Assembly: GCA_025200525.1 (NCBI GenBank)
Contig: CM045758.1
Coordinates: 194,964,463 to 195,028,462 of the forward strand
From: Camellia lanceoleosa
Taxonomy: Eukaryota > Streptophyta > Magnoliopsida > Ericales > Theaceae
Length of the DNA stretch: 64,000 bases
Direction of reading: 5' to 3'
The first letter of the stretch is position 1; each line of letters starts with the position of its first letter. This document shows, piece by piece, positions 35,416 to 47,413 of this stretch. A program made the translations under genes and the position numbers. The notes below the pieces were generated by a model. The model searched no databases. It was not told the DNA's origin and saw only the letters and a program-made list of their open reading frames with translations.

Positions 35416-36184
35416 GGCCTAGTTTGGCATCTTTAAAAAAATTTAAAAAGTCAAAAAATTATTTAAAAAGTTAAAAATTTATCACTATTCACAAATTAAA
35501 AATATAAAAAAAATTAATTTATTACATATTTTAATACAAAGACGTGACTGGTACTGAGAATTGATAGAAAGGATGTCAAAGGGAAAAAAAAAATTAGGTA
35601 TATATATTTATTAAATTGAAGGGTAATGTTAGGCCAGTGGGAGCCCACCACGGGTCCCGTTTTGATAATCCGAACCGTCAATGTGTAGAACTCGTCAAGT
35701 ACTATATGCTTGTAAAAAATCACATTAATTGGATATAGATAGCTATATGATTAAATCAGTTTTGTATAAAAAATAGATGGTGTTATAGTTAACGGTTGGC
35801 AAAAAACTAACACGATCAAATAGCTATCGATATCCGATCAACATGATTTTTTACAAATATATAGTACTCGACGAGTTCTACATATTGAACGGTTCCAATT
35901 AGTAAAACGGGACCCGTGGTGGGCCCACACGGGCCGAACAATACCGTCCAATTCAAGTCCGAAAAGGAGGCAACCATTTTCCATCTCTTAACAGCCAACT
36001 ACACTGCCTAGGTACTGTACGGGCTACTTAATCACTTCTCCTATACACTTATTTATATAATTTTTTAATACACATTTTTTCGTAAAAAATCAAAAAGTTA
36101 ACCCAAACATTCATCTTTTTTTCCTCAACTTTTTAGTCTAAAAAAACAAAAAGTGTACTTATTTAAGATACCCCAAACAACCCC
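35416..36184. mobile_element. Tourist-like element, copy C, with nested hairpin MITE
   Basis: Flanked by TAA (35413-35415 and 36185-36187). The ends GGCCTAGTTTGGCATC and (reversed) GGGGTTGTTTGGGGTATC match copies at 7653 and 9409. The hairpin MITE at 35631-35946 is inserted inside. Confidence 0.68.
35631..35946. mobile_element. Hairpin MITE, copy 2
   Basis: Inverted arms of about 120 bp run from GGTAATGTTAGGCC to GGCCGAACAATACC, with ACGGGTCCCGT / ACGGGACCCGT and AGTACTATAT / ATATAGTACT inside. It is the same family as 4204-4533, upstream of the CEP gene. The target duplication is not clear (AATTGAAG versus AATTCAAG). Confidence 0.75.
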
Positions 36185-36488
36185 TAAATTACTATGTATT
36201 TACAGAGTTTAAAAAATAAGAATGACACTGAACAAATCACAAATCATTATTAACCAGACACACGGTGATGTGATATTTCGGATCCTTATAATAATTTTTG
36301 CTTGATTAAAATATAAAATACTAAGATTAAACATCATTACAACCAAAACGCATTTTAGTGGCACTATATTAGTGGTATATTTTAAAAAAATGTCACAAAA
36401 AGAATATTTGGCAGTATGCTTTAAAAAAATATCACAAAGCCACAAACATACAAGGTTCTAGTGGCATTTCAATAAAGAAGTACCACAT

Positions 36489-36880
36489 CACTACAATAAA
36501 AATGTGATTTAATAACATCAATTTATGGCATTTTATAAAAGTATGACATAAGAAATTATTTTAATGACATCTATCAAAAGATGCCACTAAACTTTAGAAA
36601 TAATGGCATTTTTTTAAAATGTCACTAAATTAGATAGATGTAAGTTACTTTTTGCGGCATTAAGTGAAAAGTGTCATAAACAAATATTTTATAGCATTTT
36701 GAGAAATGTCACTAAACCAAAAAATTTCCAAGCTATCCAATGTCATTTTTTGAAAAAACAAAAAATGTCAAAGTGAACTGTTTGACCTCTATTTGTTGGC
36801 TCAATGGTTTCTCCAAGAATTTTGAATGTGCTACAAACGAAAGCGGTGGAGACTCTAGCTTCAACATGTGGATGTTGCCT
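36489..36880. mobile_element. Possible CACTA-type fragment
   Basis: CACTACAATAAAAATG at 36489 looks like a CACTA terminus. It is followed by alternating TGGCATTTT and ATGCCACTAAA blocks, usual for CACTA subterminal regions. The only candidate far end (TTGTAGCG at about 36880-36887) is imperfect and overlaps the next LTR. Confidence 0.35.
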
Positions 36881-36908
36881 TGTAGCGACCTTAATTTTTC
36901 TTAAATCA

Positions 36909-36974
<66 letters not shown>

Positions 36975-37588
36975 TTTGACTTTATTAGTTGCATGGTTAC
37001 ATGAGAATTTAATTATATATAATTAATCTGAATATTTATATATGTGTATATATTTTATACATATAAAAAATATTATATATTTTTCTTATATATATCAAAG
37101 GTGTTAGGGTGATAATAGGAAATTAGGTTATATAATAGTGATTAAGTTATAATCTTAAGAGGCAAAGAAAAGAAAAGAGAGAGAGAGAGAGAAAAAAAAA
37201 AAAAAGCTAAGAGAGAGAGAGAGTAAGACTCTGCTTAATCACACAAGCCGAGAGAGAGATTAATCATCAAAGAAATTAATCACAGAAGTCGAGAGAGAGA
37301 AAGCAGAGAGAGAAAGAGAGACGGCAGGAGAGAGAGGAGAGGAAAACAAAAGGTTAGGGTTTTATTTTGGTAGCTTTATTAATTCTCCAAGTATTTCTTT
37401 GATCTTTGAAAAATAATTGTAAGTGTAAAACCCACTTTCCTTGACTTGTGTTTATTTTGTTGTTATTATTTATTTATTTTTATTTATTTGATGTTAGCTT
37501 GATATTGTATTTACATGAAGATGATGGATTGATTTCAATTATTTTGATTAGCTGTGTATGCAAGGTTTAGAGTTTTTATATGTGTAGG
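36881..37588 (+). mobile_element. LTR fragment, same layout as the solo LTRs, broken by Element III
   Basis: It starts TGTAGCGACC, like TGTAACGACC at 47414. It has an (ATT)n microsatellite (about 36908-36975), TATA-rich sequence (about 37020-37090) and a GA-rich leader (about 37170-37345). It stops at the LTR of Element III (37589); its remaining part should lie beyond Elements III and II, outside the window. Confidence 0.5.
36908..36975. repeat. (ATT)n microsatellite
   Basis: About 22 ATT units with one slip near the start. It produces meaningless poly-Ile open frames on both strands. Confidence 0.95.
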
Positions 37589-38129
37589 TGCTGATTTCCG
37601 ACCACTCTGCCAAACAGGAACTCAATAAGAGAGCACTGACAGAATAGATTACACCCAAACAACCTATCACAGAAAGATTAGACTCCAGCGGTGATTCGTC
37701 CACCCAGAGGGACTCCGACGATCAAGTCAATACTTAGTTATCTCTCAAAGATAGCAAATAGTGCTCAACTCACTAGCCAGAATACAAAAAAGTACCTTAG
37801 ACCCAAGAAGGTGCCTTACTTTTATAACTAGTACTAACCTGATCCCTGTAGAAGCCTAGCTTCAATGGATTTTAGCTCAATGCTCATCTTGAACTCCCAA
37901 CTAGGATAGAGATAAACTCCCTAAGAGTTTTATCTTTATCCAGACTGAGGTCCTCCCCCATTCTAAGGCTCTTGTCCTTTATCTACTCATCTCGGATTCC
38001 AATATCTCAGCAGATAACCCTGGCCTAGTCGAGATCACCTTAGCATCATGACCAAGACACGTGGCACCTCGGCTGACACTTCGGCGTCACATTGACCACG
38101 TGTTGTCATTCACAAAATATATCCCAACA
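37589..38129 (-). repeat. Element III 3' LTR
   Basis: On the minus strand it runs from TGTTGGGATATATT to GGTCGGAAATCAGCA. It has a TTATAAAAG TATA-like box (minus strand, about 37824-37832). The flanking pentamer at 37584-37588 (GTAGG) cannot be paired within the window. Confidence 0.6.
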
Positions 38130-38137
38130 ATTGCCCC
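38130..38137 (-). other. Element III polypurine tract
   Basis: The minus strand reads GGGGCAAT directly upstream of TGTTGGG, the start of the 3' LTR. Confidence 0.5.
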
Positions 38138-39349
38138 ATAGGTTCTATTATCTCAGCATCCTAAGGTGATGAAACCTACAACGTTTGTCCACAGGCTAAG
38201 ACTTACTCCATCCTTCATGGCCGGTATCATCACACATTGGCTTCTCATGACTAAGACTCTGTTGTCTACTTTATCAATGACTAAGAACCAAGAACCAAGT
38301 TCTTCAAGTTCCTTAACTAAGATCGCTTTTATAGCCGAGGTTTTTGTTTCATTAAATCAAGAACTCAAAGAGTTGTATCTGCGCATGAGCTGTCACGCAC
38401 GGTTTACTTAACTGTTTTCTCCATGGGTCACTCTCTCATTAGTTCGTACCTAACACACACTATCAGGTCGCATCACGTCTGCGCACGCCGCTTGACAGAC
38501 ACGTCGTCTAAGGCATTCCATTATGGTTTGCCGCCCTTTCGAATTTTTAACAAAAACAACTTCTATCTCTCTGTCATTTCAGTTTGCATTCCTTCGTTTT
38601 TGCTCAAGCTTTCTCTCTCTAAAGGTTCTCTTCCAAATCCTCTATTGTCGTTCCTTTCAAGCTCTACCACTGCCATATTCATTACCTTCAGCGCACTTTT
38701 TCATCATCTGCTTTCAATCATTCTTGTCGTTTGACTCTGACAACCTTCATATCGGCACTCATTTCGCTCGGTAAGTTCATAATTCTTTCCCCCTTAAGTT
38801 CGGTATCTGATTTATTTCGAACTCTATTACATGTTTATATGTTGTTTGCTGCCATTTTGAATCTGTTTGTGCTCTTGAATCTTTACTTGTGCTTTGAATT
38901 TTATCATTTTGGGTGTCAAATGTACTTGTTTGCGACTTAGTTATTGAATCTGTCTCTAGACCTACATACACGGTTCATGGCCCTTGTGCATACATACGAA
39001 TTGTTCATGTATTTGATGCTTTGACAGTTTGTCACCGTTCTTGGCTTTTGCACATCTGCACAAACTCATTCAGTGTTCTTTGAATTTCTGTTTGTTTTCT
39101 TGAGTCTGAATCATGTCCTTTTCTGTTTTTCTTGCTTATTTCTAGATCTTTCCCTTGATTTCTTGTTTCCGCATAGATTTAGTTTTGGAATTTGATAGAA
39201 ACAACATTCCTTAGGGAAATTGAAACAAATTCCCCCTAGATCTTGAAAAACCCTTGCCTTAATTCTTGTTTAGGGTTCAGCCGAGGTCCTTAAACCCACT
39301 CCAAACATTCGTTTTTGACATTTTGCCCTAACCTTCATAAGCCGACATC

Positions 39350-41449
39350 ATGGGTATGTTCAGGTGGAGAGTAGATACCCTAGAAAAGATGGAGTATTTC
39401 CGTCGAGAGTTCTCCATCCCAGTCGATGTTCACCTCAGGTTGGCTAGGAAGGAGGACTCTATTATGCCTGATGGGGATTCCATGCCCTTCCCAATAGTTG
39501 ATTTCATAGAGTGTGGACTTAGGTTCCCTCTAGACATTCTTTTTCGAGAAATCCTTCATTATTACAAGCTCAACCCAATGCAACTAGCCATTAACTTCAA
39601 TAGGATCATCAATGATATAATTGCTCTAGCTATGCGAGAAAACACTAGGATAACACTAGCCGACATCCAATATTGTTATACCATGTATAGCTTGAAATCC
39701 GAAAAAGGCTACATTTATTACGTTAAGCCAAGATCCACAGCCTACAAACTCATAGCCGACCTCCCAGACTCCAACAAAGGTGCTAGAGATGATTACTTCA
39801 TCGTCTCAGGCAACTGGGAATTTGCACTTGACGACAACCTTCATCTCTATCCTCTGTGCCGATCGGTGTTTAAAGATGATGAGGGTAAGAACCAAGTGTC
39901 AACTTTTCTACTTTAAGACTTATCATTTTATTCCCCTTATATGTTCTAATGTATGAATTTTGTTCTTACAGCTCTCCCTCAATCCTCAAAAGATTTTCAC
40001 CAGTCCTTCTTTCTGAGCAAGGACTTGAAAAGGCTGTTAGGCTTGCTAGTCGACCAGCTCAAAGCCCCTCTGCTACTCAATTACATTTCAACTTACAAAT
40101 CTACCTTGCCCGATGTTCCTAAAAGGAGTAGGACTCCTCCCTCTGCTACAACTCCAACAGTTGCCTCATCACCAAGTCCAAACCAAGCCTTATCTTCTGA
40201 TCCAGTTGAGGTTACATCAATGTCTGCCCCCTAACTCATCCCAATATCACAGCGCCGATGCCGACATCAAGCTCTGCCAAATGTACCAGCAAGCAGAACT
40301 CGTAGCCACAAACATCAAGGTTCTGAGACGTCGGCTTAAGATCCTGCAAACCCACCTACTGCACTTCCAGCAATCCATTTCGGTACCAAAGTAACAGTCA
40401 CTTCCACTGCCGATGAAATGGGTCACAAACCGGCAGTTGTTGAAGACATTTTAGCTAACATCCCAGGGGTTGTGACGATGCAATCCTCGCCTTCTCCATC
40501 CCAATCAAACCAAAGCTGAAAAGATTGAAGAAGGCCAAGGCTAAGGCCACAGTGACTTAGATTGAATCTGAGGACACTGTACCAATTTCAAAATTGGCTG
40601 AAGTTGAGAAGAGTCAAATGGCCGCCGAGAAAAAGCCAGCCGAGGTCGAAGCATCTGATTCCCAACCGCCTAAAAGGCCTAGGTTTGAACAGCTTGAGGG
40701 TAGCCGTAGTTTCCCTCGCAATATGACCTGGGCTCCCGAGGTTATGGTGGTTGACAGGCCCCTGACAGCTGGCGACAGCGCAATGAACCATGAAGTCGAT
40801 GCAACCTTGTCAACAACTGTTCTTTTACTAGAAGACATGAACTGTATGGCCGAGTTACATGAATACGAAAAATTTTCCCTTATGATACAGCACTCGGTCT
40901 TGGTAAGTCTCTTTCTTATTTCTTTGTAGTCTTTCTATACTTAGTCAAATTTCACTAATATGTTTTTCTTCTTGCAGGCCATCCAGCATACTCATTCATA
41001 CGTAGTCAAGACCGAGATGATAAGGAAGGAGTTGGCACAGAAGACTAAGGAAGCTGCCAAACCCCTTTCCTTACTCAACTGTGTCGAATCCAACAATTGA
41101 GCTCTACTGAATCAGGCCAAGGCCTCCAAAATTGCTCAGGATTTGGCTGAGAAAAAAGCGAGAATGGCCGATGCTGAAGCCGAAGCCCCCAGAGCCGATC
41201 TTGAAGCTGCGAAGGCCAAGGCTGCTGATTTGGAGACCAAGCTTCAAGAGGCCCTAGACTCGAAGGAAGCCAAGGTGAAGGCGGCCAATGAAAAGCCTTA
41301 TGAAGAAGGGCAAGTCGCTATCCATGACCAGTACAAACAGAAAGTCAACCTGGCTTGTAACCGAGGTTATTACCTTGGTTGGATGGCGGTTGTAGACACC
41401 CCATTTTTGACCGACCTTAAGACTCAGACATCACCGATTGAGCACTTGG
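39350..41449 (+). pseudogene. Element III antisense gene: putative gypsy-type transposon protein (PF04195-like)
   Basis: Exon 1 (39350-39884) opens MGMFRWRVDTLEK. Its FPIVDFIECGLRFPLDILFR and LADIQYCYTMYSLK segments match the domain called putative gypsy-type transposon (PF04195). The intron 39885-39971 has GTAAGA...TTACAG ends, and joining restores the frame. Exon 2 continues LPQSSKDFHQSFF with a Pro/Ser/Thr-rich linker to a stop at 40232-40234. A second clean intron is 40903-40977 (GTAAGT...TTGCAG). The following exon encodes an Ala/Lys/Glu coiled coil (AEKKARMADAEAEAP, LEAAKAKAADLETKLQEA) with a TGA near 41098. The gene is cut off by the LTR of Element II. The function of this family is unknown. 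The layout (domain, linker, coiled coil) parallels the PMD gene of Element I. Confidence 0.7.
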
Positions 41450-42436
41450 TGATGTTGCATATCGCGCTCGTTCCAAAGTTTCAGAATCTCGGCCGCAAGC
41501 CTTGCCTCCGGACTTTCGGGCTTTTCTGTGCTTTGCTTCGATTTGCGAACCAGGCCCCGTTTTCTCCGTTTTCTCTTCCCGAAGGGAGGGAGAGGTCTCG
41601 TAGATCATCTCTCAGTGGCCGTAGGCTATGTTTCGTGGTCGTAGGCCATTTTTTCCATTTCGGAGCCCGGTTCTTGGTTTTCGGAGTCGTCGGTCGTGTG
41701 CCTCGGTTCGGGACCGCTTAACCACCTTCGTTTGCTCTGGTTTTTGGCATGCATCTTATTTACTCCCTTTTGATGGACACTATGGTCCGAGAGACCAACT
41801 TCGTGGTCGAACACCACCTCCGGTCGATTTGAGGCCAGCTGCGTGTCATGGCCCCGAACCTTCAATTTGCATCGGTTTGAGTTCATTTTTGGCAGGGACC
41901 TTATTTTCATTACTGGGAAGCTTGTAGAAGGGTGGGAGGCCAGCAATTGTTCTGAAAAGCCAGCTTTATTCCTTCATTGCTCTCCGTCGCCCGTTTTTCT
42001 CGCTAGAAAGCTGATGTTGACCATTCCCGGGCCACTTTCTTTGGCCCTCAACCACATATTTGTGTTGTATACACCTGGAAGGCCACCAATATGTCATGGC
42101 CGGCCAGCAATTGTTCCTGACCCTTTTGAACCCCTTTGAAAAGTGGGATTTTCTCTCTCCTGGTTCACTTTTTCTGGGTTTGGACCACATGGTTGTGTTG
42201 TGCACACATGGGAGGCCACCAATATGGGTGGCTGGCCAGCTTTCTCTGATTGACCCTTTTGACCCTAGCTAGCCGGCCAGGGGAGGTGGCTGGCCGGCCA
42301 GCTAAGCTCTCTAAAACTTGCCGGCCATGTTCCTCACAGCTGGTTCCTTACAATTTGCCCTCATTCTCAGATTCTGTCAGGGGGACTTTGTGGAAATTTG
42401 AATTTCATTTTCCCCCTTTTTTCTCCACTCCTTTGC

Positions 42437-42446
42437 CTATATAACC
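42437..42446 (+). promoter_or_regulatory. Element II LTR TATA box
   Basis: CTATATAACC lies in a GC-richer setting, followed by a CT-rich leader (about 42505-42530). Confidence 0.55.
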
Positions 42447-42689
42447 AGCACCCCCAGCTGCATTTTGGGGGGTTACAAAATTTGTTTTAAGGCTCTTGCA
42501 TTCAATCTCTCTCTCTCTCCCTACTCCAAGCATCAAAACCCCTTAAGTCCTACACCATTTTACACTACAACTCATAGCACCACACCTCCAGCATCCATTC
42601 CAGCAACTTAAGGCTGTCTTCCAGAGGTTAAGAGCTCCCAAACCTGGTCCAAAAGCTGTTGAAGGTTGGTTCTACAAAGGTGAGTCCCA

Positions 42690-43320
42690 TTTTCTCTCTT
42701 TCTTGCCTTATTTTGCATGTTATTTTAGCCTTTGTTGCAAGTATTTTTGGGCTCCGACCCAAACTTTAAATAGCTATATTTTGAGCTCCTTTTCATGTTT
42801 GATCAAGGACCTCTTGCTGTTTGAGGTCTCCTACTACCACTTGCCTCTTTAACTCTCTTTTAGGCCTATTTTTGCATAGTATTTTAGGCTTATTTGTGAG
42901 TTGTTTTGGACTTGGTCATAAACTATAAAATATCTTTTTTTGAGCCTCTCTTCAACATTGTTGAAGGGCCCTCCTCTGTTTGAGGCCAGAAGCAACTACT
43001 TGTCTCTTTATCCCTCTTTTAGGCCTTTTTCTTGCATGATAGTTTAGCCTCACTTGTGTTTATTTTTGTGGCTTGATGTAAACTGTAAAGTGCCTTTTTT
43101 TGAGCCTCTCTTTAACTTTTTTGAAGGGCTCCTTGCCATTTGGGGCCAGATGCTGTCCCTTATCTCTATTCTCTTGTTTAGGGCCATTTTTGTGTGATAG
43201 ATTAGCCCTATTTGTGCTCATTTTTGAGGCTTGTTGTAAACTAGAAAAAGGCTTATTTTGGCATCATATTCATGTTTCATTAAGGGTATTTTCTTATTTG
43301 AAGTCACATGCTTCCTTGAA
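42690..43320. repeat. About 160-bp degenerate tandem repeat in the LTR, about 4 copies
   Basis: Units share TTTTAGGCC, TTGTAAACT/ATAAACTAT, GAGCCTCTCTTCAAC and TTGAAGGGC. The GAGCCTCTCT block recurs at about 42942 and 43101, and a weaker match near 42782, giving a period near 160. Confidence 0.7.
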
Positions 43321-46050
43321 TGCTAGATTGTCTCTTGTTTTGAGCCTTACACCTTAGCTCCAATGGCATGCTTTGTTTGGCCTTCTAGCCACTGGAATCC
43401 AGTGGATTTCTAGTGGCTTTGACATTATTTTGAGCCTCCAAATCAAAGGGGGGTGACCCCCTCTCACCTTGACTTGTTTGATGGCCATTTTGGCTTTCAA
43501 AGGGACCCCTCCTTACATGTTTGAAAGCCCCATTTTAGGGTTAATTTGGTGAGTTTTAAAACTATCATATTTGATTTTCAAAGTTGGTTTGGGGCTGCCA
43601 CATGTCTATCTTGTATGTGCTTAAGAATCCCTTGTAAAGGAGCTTATCATTTGTGCATGTTTTGGCTGTTTTTCAGAGGTTATTTGGGCATATTTTGGCA
43701 TGTTTTATTCATTGATTTTCTGGTTTGATGAGTTCTCACTTGCTTCATATACATGCCATGTAACCCTTGCTTACTAGTCAAAATTGCATGCTAATTTAAG
43801 CCATCTTGCTAGCACTTTTTGGCCACACTCTAAATTGGAAAAGTTCATATTTTGGGACTGCCTTGACTCTGTCTTCATGCCTCATGTTCAAATAATGCAT
43901 GCTTTGTATAGCTATAAGTCATTCCATGTGCCCAGTTTTGAGTTTCGGGTCTCATCTCATGCATCGGGTGCCATATTGCCATGCTTCGGGGCTGTTTAGC
44001 ATTATGTTTTAGTGTTGAAATTTGCTTGTTTGCATATCATGTTCCATGCCTTACCATGCTTTGCTAGAGTGGCATTCGTGCCTTAGGTTCGGTCCTCGGT
44101 TTGCGTGCATGCGTGCACGTATCTCGAGTTTCTCATTTTCATCTCATGGCCACTGATGTGGGTGTAGCTGAGGTCCACTCATGTTGGTGTAAGTCCATTG
44201 TACATTGTGTATGCCATTTCATTTCATAGCATTGTGTATGCTAGATTGTATGTTAAAACATCGTGTATATCATGTCACATCGTGCATCGCGTATGCCATT
44301 TCATAGCATTGTGTATGCTAGGTTGCATATTAGCTGCATTCATGCATGTCATGCATATTGCATCGTGCTTAGGATAGGAGTTAGCTCGAGCACGGGGAAA
44401 CGAGGGACGTTTCGTACTCCGAGTGACGAAACGTGTCTCAATTCCCAGTCACTGATACTCCGGATTATCCATGATGGAGTCTTGTTCTCTTTTATGTTTT
44501 CATGTGCATTCATTCTATATTGAGTTGTGCAATTCGACTCCTCGGCCATCATGCATCGAGATGCGTGATTGGTGGCACGAGGATCGAGGCATGTATACAT
44601 ATGTGAAAATACATTGCCATGCCCCTTTCTTGTTCTCTTTTGCAGCAAATCAAGAATCAACAGCTTTTCAGAGCTTTGCACAGTATTTCGAGCATAAACT
44701 GTAAATAGAGGCTGATCGGGGCGTCGCAATGGATTTCCGCGCCAAGCAACCCGAACATGCATCATCCATCATCCGCAGCAGAGTCGAGGCAGTCCCTAGC
44801 TTGCATGCTAGTTTACAGCTTTCCTAGATTAATTTGTTAATTAATTAGAATTTTGTACTTATTCGGACTGTACTATTTATTTGGACTGTACTATTCATTG
44901 GGACTATATATTATTTATTCGGACCCTCCGAGCGAGGGCACAATTGTAATAAGTGTGCGTGTATGTGATGTATGTTTTCCAACCCCACGTCTTTTTCCAT
45001 TTTATTTATCTGCTTATGATGGTTAGATTAAGGCATGTTTCAATTAGCATACAGTATGATAGCATGTTTGCATTCATTTGTTTTGTATGCACCGGGCTCA
45101 GCGCATAATAACTCATTGCATTGTATTTCAATTCCAAGTTGAATACCTGTTATCTATTGCATTTCATATGCCATGTTTAGAATAGCCGAGCCTGCTATAG
45201 TTGCATTTTTGCATGTGTTGCATTAGGCATTTCTGTATAATTAGGATCATGTATGGATTTCTAATTAGCTTCTGTTTTGGCTTCGAGTACTCGGTAAGTT
45301 TTATGCTTTAGCATCCTTGCATGTGTGTGAGTGACTGCCATGATAGCATGCTTTCCATGAGGCTATGTGCTTATGTGATATAACTGCCTGAATGCTTGTG
45401 GGTGAAGGTTGGGTTATTTGGATTGGAACAATACATTGACTGTGAGTTTTAAGGCCACTAGATAGTGGCAAAACCATGTTTTCTAAGCCCACTTGAGGGT
45501 GGCAAAATCTGCATTTTAAGCCTACCTGCGGGTAGCAAACCATCTTTCAAAAACAAACATGAAGTGTTTTGTTCCAATTCAGGCAACTCGGTCTATACTT
45601 GTATGCTGTGCGCATCACATAGTAAATCTAGGCTAATAACCGGAATAAGAATGCATAATATTTTCAAAACTAAATATCATGGTTAGTAGAGGCCGATTTT
45701 TGATCGGGCGAGCGGGGGTGCTCACGAAGTGACCTTCCCCAATCGTACCTAAGTTCCCGAGCCGAGGCAACTTTGGTGATGATGGACACGTGGCCTTATG
45801 CACGAGTCAGGGTTTCCTAAATTTTCCAAAATAAAATATTTAGGTGGCGACTCTATATCTGGCAAAGCAGCCCATGTTTGGCACTTCTTTCAAAAAAAAT
45901 CTGTTTTCTCAAAACGATTTGCCGGATTTGGACTCTTTGGTTCAGATTGAGAACCGTGACAACATTGAGTCCTTGAACTGTAGTGACCCCAAAATGAACG
46001 GAACGGGAGACTCATCCTTTCCCGGGGCGTTCGGGGACGTCTACAGTTTC

Positions 46051-46068
46051 TGGCGACTCCGCTGGGGA
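46051..46068 (+). other. Element II primer-binding site (tRNA-Arg type)
   Basis: TGGCGACTCCGCTGGGGA matches the primer site known for Ogre-type elements, complementary to a tRNA-Arg 3' end. It lies 5 bp after the LTR end. A second TGGCGACTC occurs 206 bp upstream (45845-45853). Confidence 0.85.
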
Positions 46069-46933
46069 GTTAGAGAACTTGACTTGAACTCATGATATCT
46101 AGTTTTGACTACATTTGTGTGTTTTTTTGCATTGCATTTGCATTGGTGCACCTAGGACACCGTGTTTGCCATATGCTATTCCTGAGCGGTTTGCCAGAGG
46201 CTGCGTGCCATAAGGCTTACCGGTTACGGGCTCTGCCAGTATAGGAACACAAACCCCGGTTTTACCGGGGCACCCTTTTGACCATTCGACCTAGTGCATT
46301 TTCGGAATCCATAGTGACCATTCCAAACTGGGGCAGGTTGCTTACCCGATGTTAGGTTGTTTGAAACCACTGCGTGCGTAGTGAAACCCTAGCTCCTAGC
46401 AAAATAGGACAGGGAAACCCTACCCCAACATGGGGGTGCTTTGGCTCTCACTTATCTGTTATGTGCTTTTAGAGTGCGTCTCTACAGGGGAATGCATGTA
46501 TCAGTTTATGAGTTTGGGCATCAGGCCTGCGGGCATCAGTCAGTCTTTGAGAATCAGTTATCTGCGGGTATCAGATTCAGTTTTCGGGGATAGTGATTCA
46601 AGGATAATGATCAGTATTTGAGAACAGTGTGTATCCAGCTTATCGACCGTGTGTTGTTATGCCCAGCTGTGTGTTGTGTACTTATTTTAAGCTGTCATGC
46701 TGTTCATTTATCTGGTTGTTTATTTCCTCATTGCTTTATTTATCTTTTTGCTAGGACAATTTTAGCACAATTGCTTCGAACCCAGCAGATATCCCCCAAG
46801 CACTTTTGACAAGAGGTCGTCGGCTCAATCCATTTGAGAATCTGGTTGACGGACAGCCAGTGTTCCATTCTCTACCCCCAGTTGTCAGAAGAAGGCCGAG
46901 AAGGCGCAATGTCTCTGGCGAGGTTACGGAGCG
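46069..46933 (+). other. Element II leader
   Basis: Between primer site and gag start I see no confident gene. Short frames at 46430-46621 and 46618-46809 look incidental. An Arg-rich frame just before 46930 may be the damaged true start of gag. Confidence 0.4.
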
Positions 46934-47413
46934 ATGGCCTACCCTAGCGATGAAACGATCGGTGAGGTCTTAGTTTCTGCCATAGAGATACACATACCAG
47001 TCAGTCAGCAAGATCAGCAAAATATGGCCGGGATGGAAGAAATGATGCGCCAACTCCAAGAGAGTATGAGACAAATGCAGGAGGACGCTGTCCGCCAAGT
47101 AGAGTTCGCTAAACAGCAGGCCACAATCATTGCCCAGCAGGTGGAGCTAATTACTTGGCTCCAGCAGCAAGCCGGAGCATCAGCCTCACATCCAAACCCT
47201 CCCCCACCAGGGGTCCCGCTACCCGAGCAAAGACCAACTACCCAGAATGTCCTGCCAAACATCCAAAATACCTTGCCAAATGTCCAGAACATCCAGGAGG
47301 ACACAGACATTCCAACGGGGCCAGCTCCGCCCCCGCTTCCACCTCAACTGTCCAAGGTACACGCACCCGTCAACCACCCGGACTCTCCTTTCGAGTTCGA
47401 AGTAGACCCTACA

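Larger units (their letters stand above)
37589..41449 (-). mobile_element. Element III: Tat/Ogre-type retroelement, 3' part only
   Basis: The minus-strand 3' LTR (37589-38129), polypurine tract and a plus-strand antisense gene are present, in the same layout as the left half of Element I. The polyprotein and 5' LTR are missing: the sequence stops where the LTR of Element II begins (about 41450), so the remainder should lie beyond Element II. Confidence 0.65.
41450..46045 (+). repeat. Element II 5' LTR (about 4.6 kb)
   Basis: It ends CTACA just before the primer site. A TATA box (CTATATAACC, 42437-42446) divides an approximately 1-kb U3 from a long R-U5. U3 holds several GGCCGGCC-containing blocks (about 42095-42320). 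R-U5 has tandem repeats at 42690-43320 and a shorter duplication around 44190-44330. The left edge cannot be confirmed without the 3' LTR. Confidence 0.55.

Noticed and set aside
36880..36893. Right end of a CACTA element (TTGTAGCG)
   Set aside because: One base off the expected TTGTAGTG, no matching 3-bp duplication, and the same bases begin an LTR of a recognised pattern.
36743..37004. Poly-isoleucine open frames
   Set aside because: Translation of the (ATT)n microsatellite on both strands.
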